Source: Alphaproteobacteria bacterium (GTDB taxonomy: Bacteria > Pseudomonadota > Alphaproteobacteria > UBA6615). Taken from it: a stretch of DNA of 64,000 bases. The position numbers and the translations under genes are program-made. Below, piece after piece: positions 50,416 through 60,278 of this stretch. The stretch spans positions 7,160 through 71,159 of the forward strand of contig PBWR01000004.1 of the NCBI GenBank assembly GCA_002727315.1, read 5' to 3'. The notes below the pieces were generated by a model. It worked only from the letters and a program-made list of their open reading frames with translations. It ran no database searches and was not told the origin of the DNA. Numbering within the stretch: position 1 is the first letter of the stretch; every line of letters starts with the position of its first letter.

Positions 50416-50605
50416 CCGGACAATTGTACCGGAAAGCCCCGAAATTCCGGGCCTGCGGTTGAACCTTCCGCATCTGCCATGTTAGCGAGGAGGCATTCCG
50501 TTGGGGAGATGGAACGATCTGCGCCGCGCACAATACTGAGATGGGTCCGCCGAAGAACGAACCGTGGCGTACTTACCGGGCCCGCAGCAGAACCTAGGTT
50601 TCCCC

Positions 50606-51088
50606 ATGAAATTGACGGCAGACCTGCTCGTGTCCGCGCAGGCGGTACTCGGGGTGGATCTGATTCCTGACGACAGTGCCGCGATGGCAGAACTGCGGGG
50701 CGCCTTCGGCGACCGCACATTCCAGCTGTTCGAGCATGGTCTCCTTGTCTTTGAACCCGACGCAGACCCGGAGACGAGCGGCAACTTCGCCCGGCTGATG
50801 ATCACGGCCCAATGGGCTGACGAGGCGAAGACAAGTTTGGCGGCAGACGAGATCGTGGCCCTCGACCCGTCTTCGGACATGATCGCCCGCCTGGATGCAC
50901 AGGCCCTGGCGAATGTGCGAACCGTCAATCACGCCCTGACGCGGGACCTTGTTGTCAACGATCCAGTGTTCGCCACGCGATTCCACCTCGTCACGGCGTC
51001 GTCGGTCAGCGCGTTCGTACCCGACCTCGCTGACACCCTGTCGGTGATCCGAGGCCTGCCTGAGACGGGTGGCCGGTTCGAGCAGTAG
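50606..51088 (+). CDS. Unrecognised protein; frame continues past an in-frame TAG to 51256
   Basis: The frame from ATG 50606 (a GTG at 50564 is an alternative) gives 160 residues with no family I recognise. It is acidic, without membrane segments, and has features such as LGVDLIPDDSAAMAELRGAF and FQLFEHGLLVFEPDAD. After TAG at 51086-51088 the same frame runs another 55 codons with protein-like composition ([40 protein letters not shown]). Its final TAG at 51254-51256 overlaps the stop of the convergent deacetylase gene by three bases. That close packing suggests the longer frame is the ancestral gene. It is 190 bases after trpE. Function unknown. Confidence 0.55.
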   Translation: MKLTADLLVSAQAVLGVDLIPDDSAAMAELRGAFGDRTFQLFEHGLLVFEPDADPETSGNFARLMITAQWADEAKTSLAADEIVALDPSSDMIARLDAQALANVRTVNHALTRDLVVNDPVFATRFHLVTASSVSAFVPDLADTLSVIRGLPETGGRFEQ

Positions 51089-51252
51089 GACTGGAAATCG
51101 ACATCCGACAATCCGGACTTCGGGTTTACAAGCGCCAGAATGAATAAGGCACTGGAACAGGCGGAATTCACGAATATCGCCATGACCGACGCCTTTTCGA
51201 CTGCCGGGCTCGAAGCAGTTCAACCGGTGCTCAGGGCAATCGCCGAAAGCCG

Positions 51253-52227
51253 CTAGCGCTCGCCAGCACCCAGACGCAGCGCCACGGCACTCACCGGCAC
51301 CAGAGCGAAGCCCCGGGCGCGCACATCGGGCAGCCATTCGGCCAGGGCCGCAATCGTCGTGTCCTTGGGGTGTCCGATCGCGATGGCATGCCCCTTCGAT
51401 CGGGCAACATCCTCGATCTCCAGAAGTGCGGCACGGACTGCTATCTCCGAGGGGTCGTGATCGATAAACACGTCGCGGCGAAGCGCCGGGATCCCCAGGC
51501 GTTCGGCTTCGGCCTGAGCCACGGTCGCGCCCGAGGTGCGGCTGTCGAGAAACAACAGGCCGCGATCCTTGAGTTTCGCCATCACCGCGGCCATCGCCGC
51601 GCGGTCGGACGTCGCCTTGCTGCCCATATGGTTGTTCATGCCGACGAACTTGTCGAACTGGGACAGGTTCCAGTCGACCCGGCGGCCGATCTCCGCCGCC
51701 GTCAGCTTGGTCAAAAGCGCGTTGGGGCCCGGATCCAGATTGTTACCGGGCTCCATGGGCACATGCACCATCAGCTCGTGGCCTGCCTCCCGCGCGGCAC
51801 TTGTCTGTTCGTCCAGGTCGCTCGCGTAGGCCAGATAGGCCAGGGTGAGCGGCGCCGGCAGGTCCGCGGTGCGCTGCGATCGGGCCCGGTCGAGCCCCAT
51901 ATCGTCGATCACGATCGCGATCATCGGCTGTCCGGGCGCCACATCCGACGGCATGGCGTGGCGTTGCCATGTGGGTTTCGGGGCCAGCGGCACGGCCGCG
52001 ACCTGCGGTTCGGCCGGCGCGGCCGGGATCGGCCGTTCGGTGCCTGCGGTGATGGATGCTGTTGGGTCTTTGGCGTCGTTCGAGGCCAGCACAAACACCG
52101 CAGCGGCAGCGACCCCGGCCACCAGGACGACAACAGCGGAAAACCGGCTTACGCGCGAAGTGCTTTTTCGCGCGGACCGTTTCTTCGTTCCCGATTTTCG
52201 AGACTTCTTTGCCGAACGTCGTGCCAT
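51253..52227 (-). CDS. Divergent polysaccharide deacetylase family protein (YibQ-like)
   Basis: A 324-residue protein with a strongly basic N-terminus ([20 protein letters not shown]), one membrane anchor ([17 protein letters not shown]), an Ala/Pro-rich linker, and a C-terminal NodB-like fold: [51 protein letters not shown] and [13 protein letters not shown]. In many alphaproteobacteria such a gene follows a carboxy-terminal processing protease and EnvC-like gene, but here it stands alone between trpE and trpG. Likely periplasmic; substrate unknown. Confidence 0.87.
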   Translation of the reverse strand: MARRSAKKSRKSGTKKRSARKSTSRVSRFSAVVVLVAGVAAAAVFVLASNDAKDPTASITAGTERPIPAAPAEPQVAAVPLAPKPTWQRHAMPSDVAPGQPMIAIVIDDMGLDRARSQRTADLPAPLTLAYLAYASDLDEQTSAAREAGHELMVHVPMEPGNNLDPGPNALLTKLTAAEIGRRVDWNLSQFDKFVGMNNHMGSKATSDRAAMAAVMAKLKDRGLLFLDSRTSGATVAQAEAERLGIPALRRDVFIDHDPSEIAVRAALLEIEDVARSKGHAIAIGHPKDTTIAALAEWLPDVRARGFALVPVSAVALRLGAGER

Positions 52228-52334
52228 GGCGTGGCGACTCGCCTCCTCTCACCCGATCAGATCGTCAGGCAAATGCGGCACGCTTATGACACAGGCGCGC
52301 GGAAACCGGTCAATCGCAAACATGCCAGCCTGCT

Positions 52335-52362
52335 TTGCCGCCCCAGACAACGCTGTTATAAG
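52335..52362 (+). promoter_or_regulatory. Predicted promoter of the trpGDC-moaC-X-moeA operon
   Basis: TTGCCG and TATAAG are separated by 16 bases, ending about 70 bases before the trpG start in the divergent gap with the deacetylase gene. The short leader contains no run of Trp codons, so I see no attenuator. Confidence 0.5.
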
Positions 52363-52432
52363 TCTCCGCCGTTGCACGGGCGGACCCGACAACGCGTGCG
52401 CAGACTTGAAGAACACCGAACAAGCCTTTGAG

Positions 52433-53062
52433 ATGTTTCTGTTAATCGACAACTACGATAGCTTTACATACAACCTCGTCCACTTCCTGGGCGAGTTGGG
52501 GGTGACGTGTGACGTGCGGCGCAACGATACTCTGTCGGTCGACGAGGCGATGGACCTCAAACCGGAGGCGATCGTGATCTCACCGGGCCCGTCCGATCCC
52601 GATCATGCCGGCATCTGTCTGGACCTCGTCTCCAGGGCCGCCGAGGCGAGGATGCCGCTCCTGGGCGTGTGCCTGGGGCACCAGACCATCGGCCAGGCCT
52701 TCGGTGGCACCATCGTGCGCGCGCCCGAACCCATGCATGGCAAGGTTGACCGTGTTCGGCACACGGGAGCCGGCGTGTTCCGCGGCCTGCCCAACCCCGT
52801 CGAGGCCACCCGTTATCATTCATTGGCGGTCGAGGCAGAAACCCTGCCCAATTGCTTTGAGGTCACGGCCACCACGTCCGACGAGGTGATCATGGGCCTC
52901 GCCCACACCGAGTTGCCTGTCCACGGCGTGCAGTTTCACCCCGAAAGCATCGCGACGGAGAACGGACACGACCTGCTGGCCAACTTCGTGGAACTGGCAA
53001 CCGGCCGGGCCGCAGAGACCTACGGCGAAGAGACCCCCGCCGGAGAGATGATGGCGCTATGA
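52433..53062 (+). CDS. trpG: Anthranilate synthase component II (glutamine amidotransferase)
   Basis: A 209-residue class I amidotransferase. The ATG at 52433 gives [21 protein letters not shown], the standard start. The oxyanion loop [10 protein letters not shown], the catalytic Cys in [17 protein letters not shown] and the His-Glu in [14 protein letters not shown] are present. It supplies ammonia to TrpE. It overlaps trpD by four bases. Confidence 0.96.
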   Translation: MFLLIDNYDSFTYNLVHFLGELGVTCDVRRNDTLSVDEAMDLKPEAIVISPGPSDPDHAGICLDLVSRAAEARMPLLGVCLGHQTIGQAFGGTIVRAPEPMHGKVDRVRHTGAGVFRGLPNPVEATRYHSLAVEAETLPNCFEVTATTSDEVIMGLAHTELPVHGVQFHPESIATENGHDLLANFVELATGRAAETYGEETPAGEMMAL

Positions 53063-54090
53063 CCTCGGATATGGACGATCTGAAACCGCTGCTGGCCCGC
53101 GTGGCCGATGGCGAAATGCTGGGCGAGGACGAGGCCGAGACCGCGTTCGACATCATCATGTCCGGGAACGCGACCCCGGCCCAGATCGGTGCGTTCCTGA
53201 TGGCCCTGCGCGTGCGCGGCGAGACCATCAGCGAGATCACCGGCGCCGCCCGCGCCATGCGCGCCAAGGCAACCATCATCGATGCCCCCGACGGCGCGAT
53301 GGACATCGTCGGCACCGGCGGCGACGGCACCGGCACCCTGAACATCTCTACCGCTTCCGCAATTGTCGTCGCGGGTTGCGGCGTGCCAATCGCCAAGCAC
53401 GGAAATCGCGCACTGAGTTCCAAGACAGGCGCCGCCGACGTCCTGACAGAGCTGGGCATCAACATCGATGCCCAGTTCGAACTGATCCGGGAATCCCTAT
53501 GGGAGAACAATATCGGCTTCCTGATGGCGCCACGCCATCACAGCGCCATGCGCAACGTCGCCGGGCCGCGCGTCGAGCTTGCCACCCGCACGATTTTCAA
53601 CATCCTCGGCCCCCTGTCGAACCCGGCCCTGGTGAAGCGCCAGATGACCGGCGTCTTCGCGCCGCAATGGACCGAGCCGATGGCCGAGGTGCTGGGCAAT
53701 CTCGGCCTCGATCGCGCCTGGGTCGTGCACGGCTCCGACGGCACCGACGAGCTGACGGCCACCGGCCCGTCGCGGGTCTCGGAGCTCAGGGACGGGAAGG
53801 TGACGACCTTCGAGGTCACGCCCGACGACGCAGACCTGCCGCGAGGCACGCTGGAGGACATCAAGGGCGGTGATGCCGTCTACAACGCCAACGCAGTTCG
53901 CGAATTGCTCGACGGCACGCCGAGCGCCTATCGCGACGCCGTGGTGCTGACCGCGGCCGGTTCGCTGATGATCGCCGGGCGGGCCGACGATCTGAAGGCC
54001 GGCGCGAAGATCGCCCAGGAGGCGATCGATTCCGGCGCCGCCCGCGATTGCCTTGCCCGCCTTGTCAAGATCACAAACCGGGGCGCATGA
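53059..54090 (+). CDS. trpD: Anthranilate phosphoribosyltransferase
   Basis: A 343-residue class III phosphoribosyltransferase-like enzyme. The PRPP site is [20 protein letters not shown], followed by [21 protein letters not shown], the anthranilate-channel ARG in [34 protein letters not shown] (parts) and the [14 protein letters not shown] loop. It makes phosphoribosyl-anthranilate. The start and stop overlap trpG and trpC by four bases each. Confidence 0.96.
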   Translation: MTSDMDDLKPLLARVADGEMLGEDEAETAFDIIMSGNATPAQIGAFLMALRVRGETISEITGAARAMRAKATIIDAPDGAMDIVGTGGDGTGTLNISTASAIVVAGCGVPIAKHGNRALSSKTGAADVLTELGINIDAQFELIRESLWENNIGFLMAPRHHSAMRNVAGPRVELATRTIFNILGPLSNPALVKRQMTGVFAPQWTEPMAEVLGNLGLDRAWVVHGSDGTDELTATGPSRVSELRDGKVTTFEVTPDDADLPRGTLEDIKGGDAVYNANAVRELLDGTPSAYRDAVVLTAAGSLMIAGRADDLKAGAKIAQEAIDSGAARDCLARLVKITNRGA

Positions 54091-54908
54091 ACATGAGCGA
54101 TGTCCTGACAAAAATCTGCGACGATAAGCGCGAACACATCGCGGCCTGCAAGGCCGCAACCTCCCTGGCCGACCTCGAGGCGAGGGCGGGCAGCGCCGGC
54201 GAGACCCGCGGCTTCGCACGCCGGCTTGCCGAGCGGGCCGCGGCGGGCCGGTTCGGGCTGATCGCCGAAATTAAGAAGGCGAGCCCGTCCAAGGGCCTGA
54301 TCCGCGAGCATTTCGATCCACCGACGATCGCCACGGCCTACGAGGCCGGCGGCGCCACCTGCATGTCGGTCCTGACTGACACGCCTTATTTTCAGGGCAG
54401 GGATGACGATCTGGTCACGGCACGCGGAGCCGTGTCTCTGCCCGTCATTCGCAAGGACTTCGTACTCGAACCCTATCAGGTGGTCGAGGCGCGCGCGCTG
54501 GGCGCGGACTGCATCCTGCTGATCATGGCGGCGCTGGAAGATGGTCAGGCGGCCGAACTGGCCGCGGCGGCCCACGACTGGGGCATGGACGTGCTAGTCG
54601 AGGTGCACGATGCCAACGAGCTCGATCGCGCACTCGCTGTCGATTCCGACCTGGTCGGCATCAACAACCGCAACCTTAAGACCCTGACGGTCGATCTCGC
54701 CACCACCGAGGAGCTCGCGCCGCGGGTGCCGTCCGACCGAGTCCTGATCTGCGAGAGCGGCTTGTTCACGCCGGACGATTTGATCCGCATGTCGGGCGTC
54801 GGCGCGCGCTGCTTCCTGATCGGCGAATCCCTGATGCGCCAGGACGATATCGCCGGCGCCGTCCGCGACCTGCTGGCGCCGGGCGACGCGCTGGCGAAGA
54901 GCGCCTGA
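54087..54908 (+). CDS. trpC: Indole-3-glycerol phosphate synthase
   Basis: A 273-residue TIM barrel. ATG 54087 overlaps the trpD stop (ATGA); a second ATG lies two codons later. Motifs are [16 protein letters not shown] (catalytic Lys), [32 protein letters not shown] (parts), [28 protein letters not shown] and [11 protein letters not shown]. It closes the indole ring. It is monofunctional, not fused to TrpF. moaC starts one base after its stop. Confidence 0.96.
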   Translation: MNMSDVLTKICDDKREHIAACKAATSLADLEARAGSAGETRGFARRLAERAAAGRFGLIAEIKKASPSKGLIREHFDPPTIATAYEAGGATCMSVLTDTPYFQGRDDDLVTARGAVSLPVIRKDFVLEPYQVVEARALGADCILLIMAALEDGQAAELAAAAHDWGMDVLVEVHDANELDRALAVDSDLVGINNRNLKTLTVDLATTEELAPRVPSDRVLICESGLFTPDDLIRMSGVGARCFLIGESLMRQDDIAGAVRDLLAPGDALAKSA

Positions 54909-54909
54909 C

Positions 54910-55389
54910 ATGAGCGACAAACTCACCCACATCGACGCCGACGGGAATGCCCGCATGGTCGATGTCTCCGACAAGAACGTAACCCGGCGCACCGCGACGG
55001 CGGGATGTTCGGTGATCATGCAGGCCGAAACCATCGCCCTCATCCGCGACGGCGCGTTGAAGAAGGGCGATGTCCTGTCCATTGCGAGGCTCGCCGGCAT
55101 CCTGGGCGCGAAGAAAACCTCCGAGTTGATCCCGCTCTGCCACCCTCTGCTGATCAACAAGGTGGACGTAGAATTGACTGTGGATGAATCCCGCAACGCC
55201 GTCGGTATCGCCGCGACGGTGCGTGTCGACGGCAAGACCGGGGTCGAGATGGAAGCGCTGACGGCGGCCACCGTCGCGGCGCTGACCGTCTACGACATGG
55301 TCAAGGCGGTGGACCGGGGCACGACGATCACCGACGTGCGTCTGCTACACAAGGCGGGCGGCAAGTCGGGAACCTACGAGGCCGAGTGA
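54910..55389 (+). CDS. moaC: Cyclic pyranopterin monophosphate synthase
   Basis: A 159-residue MoaC: LTHIDADGNARMVDVSDKNVTRR at the start, AGILGAKKTSELIPLCHPL, VEMEALTAATVAALTVYDMVKAVDRG (parts) and LLHKAGGKSG at the end. It converts the MoaA product to cPMP in molybdenum cofactor synthesis. Its position after trpC is a usual alphaproteobacterial link. Its stop overlaps the GTG start of the next gene (GTGA). Confidence 0.96.
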   Translation: MSDKLTHIDADGNARMVDVSDKNVTRRTATAGCSVIMQAETIALIRDGALKKGDVLSIARLAGILGAKKTSELIPLCHPLLINKVDVELTVDESRNAVGIAATVRVDGKTGVEMEALTAATVAALTVYDMVKAVDRGTTITDVRLLHKAGGKSGTYEAE

Positions 55390-55844
55390 GCAAGACCCTG
55401 ACCATGATCCTGCTGCTCGTCGCCGCCGTCGTGGGGCCCGCCACCGTTGTGGCAGCAGAGTGGCTGCGCACCGTGCCGGGCTACCTGAACCTCAGCCCCG
55501 GTATCCTCTACATGCCCAATGGGTTCCTGCAGTTCTACCTGATCGTCACCGCTGCAATGATTCTCGTCGCGGTCCCGATGTCGCTCGGCCTCCTGCGGCT
55601 CGGTGAGCTGCGGGTCACGCGCTATATCCGCAACGCCCTGATGGTCGTGATCTTCTGGAAGATCATCGACGTTACGATGCTGTCGGGCGGCACGCACGGG
55701 TTCGAGGATATGGCCTCCACCCTGGTCTTGTCCCTGGGGACCTTCGGCTATGGCCTGCTCATCGGCCTGGTGTTCTGGCGCATCGCTATCCGGCCCCATC
55801 GCCTTGTCGCACAGTCCGAACCGGTCGAGGCGGAAAGCAAATGA
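55386..55844 (+). CDS. Four-helix membrane protein coupled between moaC and moeA, function unknown
   Basis: A 152-residue protein with four hydrophobic segments: TMILLLVAAVVGPATVVAA, FLQFYLIVTAAMILVAVPM, a weaker one in IRNALMVVIFWKIIDVTML, and FGYGLLIGLVFWRIAI. Its GTG start overlaps the moaC stop and its TGA overlaps the moeA ATG, so all three should be translated together. I recognise no family. The first segment could also be a signal peptide. The tight coupling suggests a link to the molybdenum cofactor pathway or simply operon membership. Confidence 0.75.
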   Translation: MSKTLTMILLLVAAVVGPATVVAAEWLRTVPGYLNLSPGILYMPNGFLQFYLIVTAAMILVAVPMSLGLLRLGELRVTRYIRNALMVVIFWKIIDVTMLSGGTHGFEDMASTLVLSLGTFGYGLLIGLVFWRIAIRPHRLVAQSEPVEAESK

Positions 55845-57064
55845 CCTGCGAACTCATGCCCGTCGCCGACGCCCGCGCGCGGATCCTGGCCGATCTACAG
55901 GCGATGCCGGCCGAACCGGCGGTGCTGACCGAGGCGCATGGTCGTGTCCTGGCAGAGGATGTCGCGGCGCGGACGACCCAGCCGCCGCTCGCCGTCTCGG
56001 CCATGGACGGCTACGCGGTGCGCGCGGCCGACGTGGCGAGCGTGCCGGTCGCCCTGAACGTGGTGGGCGCGGTGCCGGCTGGCGGACAGCACGAGGGCAC
56101 GATCGGACCGGGCGAGGCCGTGCGTATCTTCACCGGCGCGCCCCTGCCCGACGGCGCCGACACCATCGTCATCCAGGAAGATACCGAGCGTGACGGCGAT
56201 ACGGTCACGGTCAACGAAGGCGCCGCGGAAGGCCGCTATGTGCGCAAGGCCGGCCTAGACTTCGCCGAGGGCGACGTGCTGCTGCGCGCCGGGACGACCC
56301 TGTCCGCCCGCGATATCGGGCTGGCCGCCGCCATGGATCATCCCTGGCTCAAGGTCAGCCGTCGTCCGCGCGTGGCGCTTCTGGCGACCGGCGACGAGAT
56401 CTTCCTGCCCGGCGAGCGGCGCGGTCCGACGGGTATCGTCAGTTCCAACACCTTCGCGCTCGAGGGCCTGGTCCGGGCCGCCGGCGGCGAGCCCGTCACC
56501 CTCGGCATCGCGCCCGACGACCGGGCCGCGATCTCGGCCATGGCCGAGGGCGCCCGCGACATGGACATGCTGGTAACGACCGGCGGCGCGTCGGTGGGCG
56601 AGCACGATCTGGTGCGGGATGCGCTCGGCGATATCGGCCTGGAGCTTGATTTCTGGCAGATCGCCATGCGGCCGGGCAAACCGCTGATGTTCGGCCGGCT
56701 CGGCGACGTGCCCATGCTCGGGTTTCCCGGCAATCCGGTCTCCTCGACCGTCTGCGGGGTGCTGTTCCTCGCCCCGGCGCTGGCACAGATGCTCGGCACC
56801 GGTCAGACCGAACCCGTCCGCGAAACCGCGGTGCTCGGTGTTGACCTCAAGGAAAACGACCGGCGCGAGGATTATCTGCGCTCGGAACTGGCACGCGAGG
56901 GCGACCGGCTGGTCGCCACGCCCTTCTCGTTGCAGGACAGTTCCAACTTCGCGCGGCTGACCCGCGCCGACTGCCTGGTCATCCGTCCGCCCCAAGCCCC
57001 GGCCGCGAAATCGGGCGACCCGGTCGAGTTCATCCGCCTGGGTGACGGGAGCATCCGAATCTGA
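55841..57064 (+). CDS. moeA: Molybdopterin molybdotransferase MoeA (gephyrin-like)
   Basis: A 407-residue MoeA. Domain order is LPVADAR-like N-terminus, the AVSAMDGYAVRAADVA motif, the IFTGAPLPDGADTIVIQEDT block, ALLATGDEIFLPG, the MoCF-type VTTGGASVGEHDLVRDAL and MRPGKPLMFGRLG with GFPGNPVSSTVC, and a C-terminal beta domain. It inserts molybdate into adenylylated molybdopterin. It ends the trpGDC-moaC-X-moeA operon; lexA follows with its own SOS-controlled promoter. Confidence 0.95.
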   Translation: MTCELMPVADARARILADLQAMPAEPAVLTEAHGRVLAEDVAARTTQPPLAVSAMDGYAVRAADVASVPVALNVVGAVPAGGQHEGTIGPGEAVRIFTGAPLPDGADTIVIQEDTERDGDTVTVNEGAAEGRYVRKAGLDFAEGDVLLRAGTTLSARDIGLAAAMDHPWLKVSRRPRVALLATGDEIFLPGERRGPTGIVSSNTFALEGLVRAAGGEPVTLGIAPDDRAAISAMAEGARDMDMLVTTGGASVGEHDLVRDALGDIGLELDFWQIAMRPGKPLMFGRLGDVPMLGFPGNPVSSTVCGVLFLAPALAQMLGTGQTEPVRETAVLGVDLKENDRREDYLRSELAREGDRLVATPFSLQDSSNFARLTRADCLVIRPPQAPAAKSGDPVEFIRLGDGSIRI

Positions 57065-57093
57065 CCCTCGCACGTGGTTCTCGTTCCGGTTGC

Positions 57094-57122
57094 TTGACGA
57101 GTCAAAAGAACATCACTAGAAC
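57094..57122 (+). promoter_or_regulatory. lexA promoter with alphaproteobacterial SOS box
   Basis: GAAC-N7-GAAC at 57108-57122 is the exact alphaproteobacterial LexA operator (GTTC-N7-GTTC on the other strand). It overlaps a -35-like TTGACG at 57094-57099 and the 17-base-spaced -10-like TAGAAC at 57117-57122, about 95 bases before the lexA start. LexA should repress itself here. Confidence 0.85.
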
Positions 57123-57217
57123 ACCCACAAATGTTTGCGGTTTGTTCCACGCGGCGTGGTACCGCCGTACGCAGCGGGATCAGTGAAAGCGGACCGGGTT
57201 ATGGGGGCCCACGCCAT

Positions 57218-57952
57218 ATGTTGACGCGAAAACAGCACCAGCTTCTGACCTTCATCAACGAACGGCTCAACGCGACCGGTGTCGCGCCGTCCTTCGACGA
57301 GATGAAGGACGCATTGGGCCTGAAATCCAAGTCTGGCATCCACCGCCTGATCACTGGGCTGGAGGAACGCGGTTTCATCCGCCGCCTCGCCCATCGGGCC
57401 CGCGCGCTCGAGGTGCTTCGCCTGCCCGACGAGACGGGCGTCGGCAACCAGCAGTCCGGCTCCGAACCCTTCGCACCGCAGGTCATCGAGGGCGGCCGCA
57501 ACCCGGACGCCTCACCGATCATCGCACCGTCGGAAATGCCCGGTCCCGACAGCGGGTCGTCCGGCGGCAGCGAAATCGATGTGCCCCTGCTCGGCAAGAT
57601 CGCGGCCGGCACGCCCATCGAGGCGCTGCGCGACACGACCCAGCACATCGGCGTGCCGCCATCCATGCTCGGCCGGGGCAATCATTATTGCCTTGAGGTC
57701 GCGGGTGATTCGATGGTCGATGCCGGCATCCTGGACGGCGATACGGTCGTCATCCGGCGCACCAACACCGCCGATAACGGCTCGATTGTCGTGGCCCTGG
57801 TCGAAGGCGAGGAAGTGACACTCAAGCGACTACGCCGGCGGAACAATTCCGTCGCGCTGGAAGCCGCCAATCCGGCCTATGAAACCCGCATCTTCGGCCC
57901 CGACCAGGTGGCCGTACAGGGCGAGCTCGTCGGGCTGATCCGGCAGTACTAA
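57218..57952 (+). CDS. lexA: SOS repressor LexA
   Basis: A 244-residue LexA. The ATG at 57218 gives [29 protein letters not shown], the winged helix-turn-helix N-terminus with [19 protein letters not shown]. The self-cleavage Ala-Gly bond is in [10 protein letters not shown], the catalytic Ser in [13 protein letters not shown], and the Lys in [11 protein letters not shown]. An acidic/Ser-rich linker about 40 residues longer than in E. coli LexA is usual in alphaproteobacteria. It ends with TAA. Confidence 0.96.
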   Translation: MLTRKQHQLLTFINERLNATGVAPSFDEMKDALGLKSKSGIHRLITGLEERGFIRRLAHRARALEVLRLPDETGVGNQQSGSEPFAPQVIEGGRNPDASPIIAPSEMPGPDSGSSGGSEIDVPLLGKIAAGTPIEALRDTTQHIGVPPSMLGRGNHYCLEVAGDSMVDAGILDGDTVVIRRTNTADNGSIVVALVEGEEVTLKRLRRRNNSVALEAANPAYETRIFGPDQVAVQGELVGLIRQY

Positions 57953-57976
57953 TCTCGACCTCTAGCACCCTGGGCG

Positions 57977-58648
57977 CTAGACCGGCCGCATCCACGGCCG
58001 CAGCGGATGCGGTATGCGTGCCTGCCAGACCCGCGGTTCCCCGCCGGCTAGCCAAACCGCGTGGGCACCGTCGCACCAGAGATCGAACCGTCCGATCCGG
58101 ATTTCCTGTTGCCCGCAACTTGGCGGGATCGGCACCTGCGCGATCATAATCTGGGCCACGCGGCAATCCTCCTCGAAGGCGCGCGCATCGGAGACTACGG
58201 CCACCACCCGCCCGCCGGCAAGCCCCAGACATCCTAGCGGATCGCACAGCATCGTGTCGGCGCCACCCGTCGCCGCGAAAAAGGCGACAAACCCGTCCAC
58301 CCCCATCCGCCGTTGCCACAGATCGCGGACGAAGGGTGCGGCGCGCGGTTCGGATATATGGACCGCGCCGCCGCCGGTGCGCACGGCGACGAAGCCAAGC
58401 ACGACCATGATGGCAAGGACCGAGAGCAGAAATGGCAACGGAAGGCCCCGTACGACCAGGAATATGGCAAGGAGCCCGGTCAGCAACGCAGGTCCGGCCA
58501 GATGCGGCGGCTCCTGAGGCAATGAAAAGTAGATTCTGATACCGAGACCGAAGGCCACGGGCAGCCACAGCGGCCCACGCGCACGCTCTGCATCGAAGCG
58601 CCCGCAAAGAGGCCTGAACAGGCCAATATCGGTGATTGAAGGGTCCAT
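57977..58648 (-). pseudogene. comEC: ComEC/Rec2 remnant: N- and C-termini joined in frame, central domains missing
   Basis: A 223-residue open frame from ATG 58648. The first 85 residues (AERARGPLWLPVAFGLGIRIYFSLP, then two hydrophobic helices) match the start of alphaproteobacterial ComEC. The rest (FVRDLWQRRMGVDGF, CDPLGCLGLAGGRVVAVVSD, FEEDCRVAQIMIAQVPIP, RIGRFDLWCDGAHAVWL) matches its extreme C-terminus. The competence helices and MBL domain, some 450 residues, are absent, joined near residue 85. The slot between lexA and gltX is where comEC normally lies. It cannot form a DNA channel. A small unrelated protein with such ends is the less likely alternative. Confidence 0.75.
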
Positions 58649-58838
58649 GGTCTCCCTGCGAAAGCGTCCATCGGCCGGGTTCAGCCCGTCAACAGCCGGA
58701 ATCCCGCTATACGGGGAAAACTCATCACTTTTCTCGTGTGTCGATAGAACCGCCCGACCGTTTGCCCATTGACGCATGCCGCGCGCACGGCCATACGGAC
58801 GTTCCAACCCGCCACCGACAGCCGCATCGAACCCGCCC

Positions 58839-60245
58839 ATGTCCGTCGTCACCCGTTTTGCCCCCTCTCCCACCGGCTTCCTACATATCGGCGGCGCCCG
58901 GACCGCGCTGTTCAATTGGCTGTTCGCCCGCCACCACGAGGGTTCCTTCACGCTGCGGATCGAGGACACGGACCGGAAACGCTCGACCGACGAGGCGATC
59001 GCAGCGATTTTCCACGGGCTTTCCTGGCTCGGGCTGGACCATGACGGCAATGCGGTGTTCCAGTCGAACAACGCCGCACGCCATGCAGAAGTCGCCGAAC
59101 AGCTGATTGTCGAGGGCAAGGCCTATCGGTGCTACTGCACGCCCGAAGAACTGACGGAAATGCGGGAAAACGCCAGAAATTCGGGCGGCTCAACGCGAAT
59201 CTACGACGGCCGTTGGCGCGATCGGGACCCGGCCGAGGCGCCGGACGGCATCGCGCCCGTGGTGCGCATCAAGATGCCGCTGGACGGTGAGACGACGATC
59301 TCAGACCTGGTCCAGGGCGATGTCACCCGCGCCAACGACACCCTGGATGATTTCATTATCCTGCGGTCCGACGGCACCCCCACCTACATGTTGGCCGTCG
59401 TCATCGACGATCACGATATGGGCGTCACCCACGCGATCCGCGGCGACGACCACCTGAACAACGCGTTCCGCCAGTACCACCTGTTCGAGGCGTGCGGCTG
59501 GGATGTCCCGCATTTCGCCCATATCCCGCTGATCCACGGCGCCGACGGCGCCAAACTCTCGAAACGCCACGGTGCACTGGGGGTGGAGCACTATGAAGAG
59601 CTCGGAATCTTGCCCGAAGCCATGCGCAACTACCTGCTGCGCCTTGGCTGGTCCCATGGAGACGACGAAATCATCCCAACAGAGCAGGCGATTGCCTGGT
59701 TCGAGCTGGATTCCGTCGGGCGCTCCCCGGCCCGATTCGATATGGACAAGCTGCTGAACCTGAACGCCCACTACCTCAAGGAAACCGATCCGGAGGAACT
59801 GGCTGCGCAGATCGTGGCAATCGCCGCCGACACGCCCGGCACAACAGTTTCGCCGGCCGCGAAAGCGCGCCTTTCGGCCGGATTGGGCGGGCTGACGAAA
59901 CGTGCAAAGACGATCAACGAACTCATTGATTCTTCGGAATTATATCTCCGAGATGCCCCGTTGGCCGTAAACGACAAGGCCGCAGCGATTCTGGGCGATC
60001 CGGAGGCCCGTCAGACCTTGGGTGCGCTTGCCGAAGAGCTTGGTAAGATTACATCCTGGACCGAGGCGGAACTCGACCAGATTGCGCGAAACTTCGCGGA
60101 ATCCAAGGGTTTGAAGCTGGGGCAAGTGGCGCAACCGTTGCGCGCCGCCCTGACCGGCAGCAACGTTTCGCCGGGCATTTTCGAGGTAATGGCCGTGCTC
60201 GGCCGGGATGAAACCCTCACCCGCCTCGAAATTGCTGTGAATTGA
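58839..60245 (+). CDS. gltX: Glutamyl-tRNA synthetase
   Basis: A 468-residue class I synthetase. ATG 58839 yields SVVTRFAPSPTGFLHIGGART with the HIGH-type motif; the 21 codons upstream in frame do not resemble the family. The KMSKS-type loop is KLSKRHGALG, and RGDDHLNNAFRQ and VVIDDHDMGVTHAIRG are conserved. It charges tRNA-Glu (and, if discriminating poorly, tRNA-Gln). It is followed after 137 bases by gltA. Confidence 0.95.
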   Translation: MSVVTRFAPSPTGFLHIGGARTALFNWLFARHHEGSFTLRIEDTDRKRSTDEAIAAIFHGLSWLGLDHDGNAVFQSNNAARHAEVAEQLIVEGKAYRCYCTPEELTEMRENARNSGGSTRIYDGRWRDRDPAEAPDGIAPVVRIKMPLDGETTISDLVQGDVTRANDTLDDFIILRSDGTPTYMLAVVIDDHDMGVTHAIRGDDHLNNAFRQYHLFEACGWDVPHFAHIPLIHGADGAKLSKRHGALGVEHYEELGILPEAMRNYLLRLGWSHGDDEIIPTEQAIAWFELDSVGRSPARFDMDKLLNLNAHYLKETDPEELAAQIVAIAADTPGTTVSPAAKARLSAGLGGLTKRAKTINELIDSSELYLRDAPLAVNDKAAAILGDPEARQTLGALAEELGKITSWTEAELDQIARNFAESKGLKLGQVAQPLRAALTGSNVSPGIFEVMAVLGRDETLTRLEIAVN

Positions 60246-60278
60246 CGTTCACACTCTGAAACAAGCGGCCTTGCAACG

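Noticed and set aside
52363-52432. Trp attenuator in the trpG leader
   Set aside because: The leader is short and has no run of Trp codons or paired terminator/antiterminator stems.
57977-59119. 380-residue version of the ComEC-like protein
   Set aside because: The extra N-terminus is antisense to gltX and the gltX leader; ComEC-like sequence begins near the ATG at 58648.
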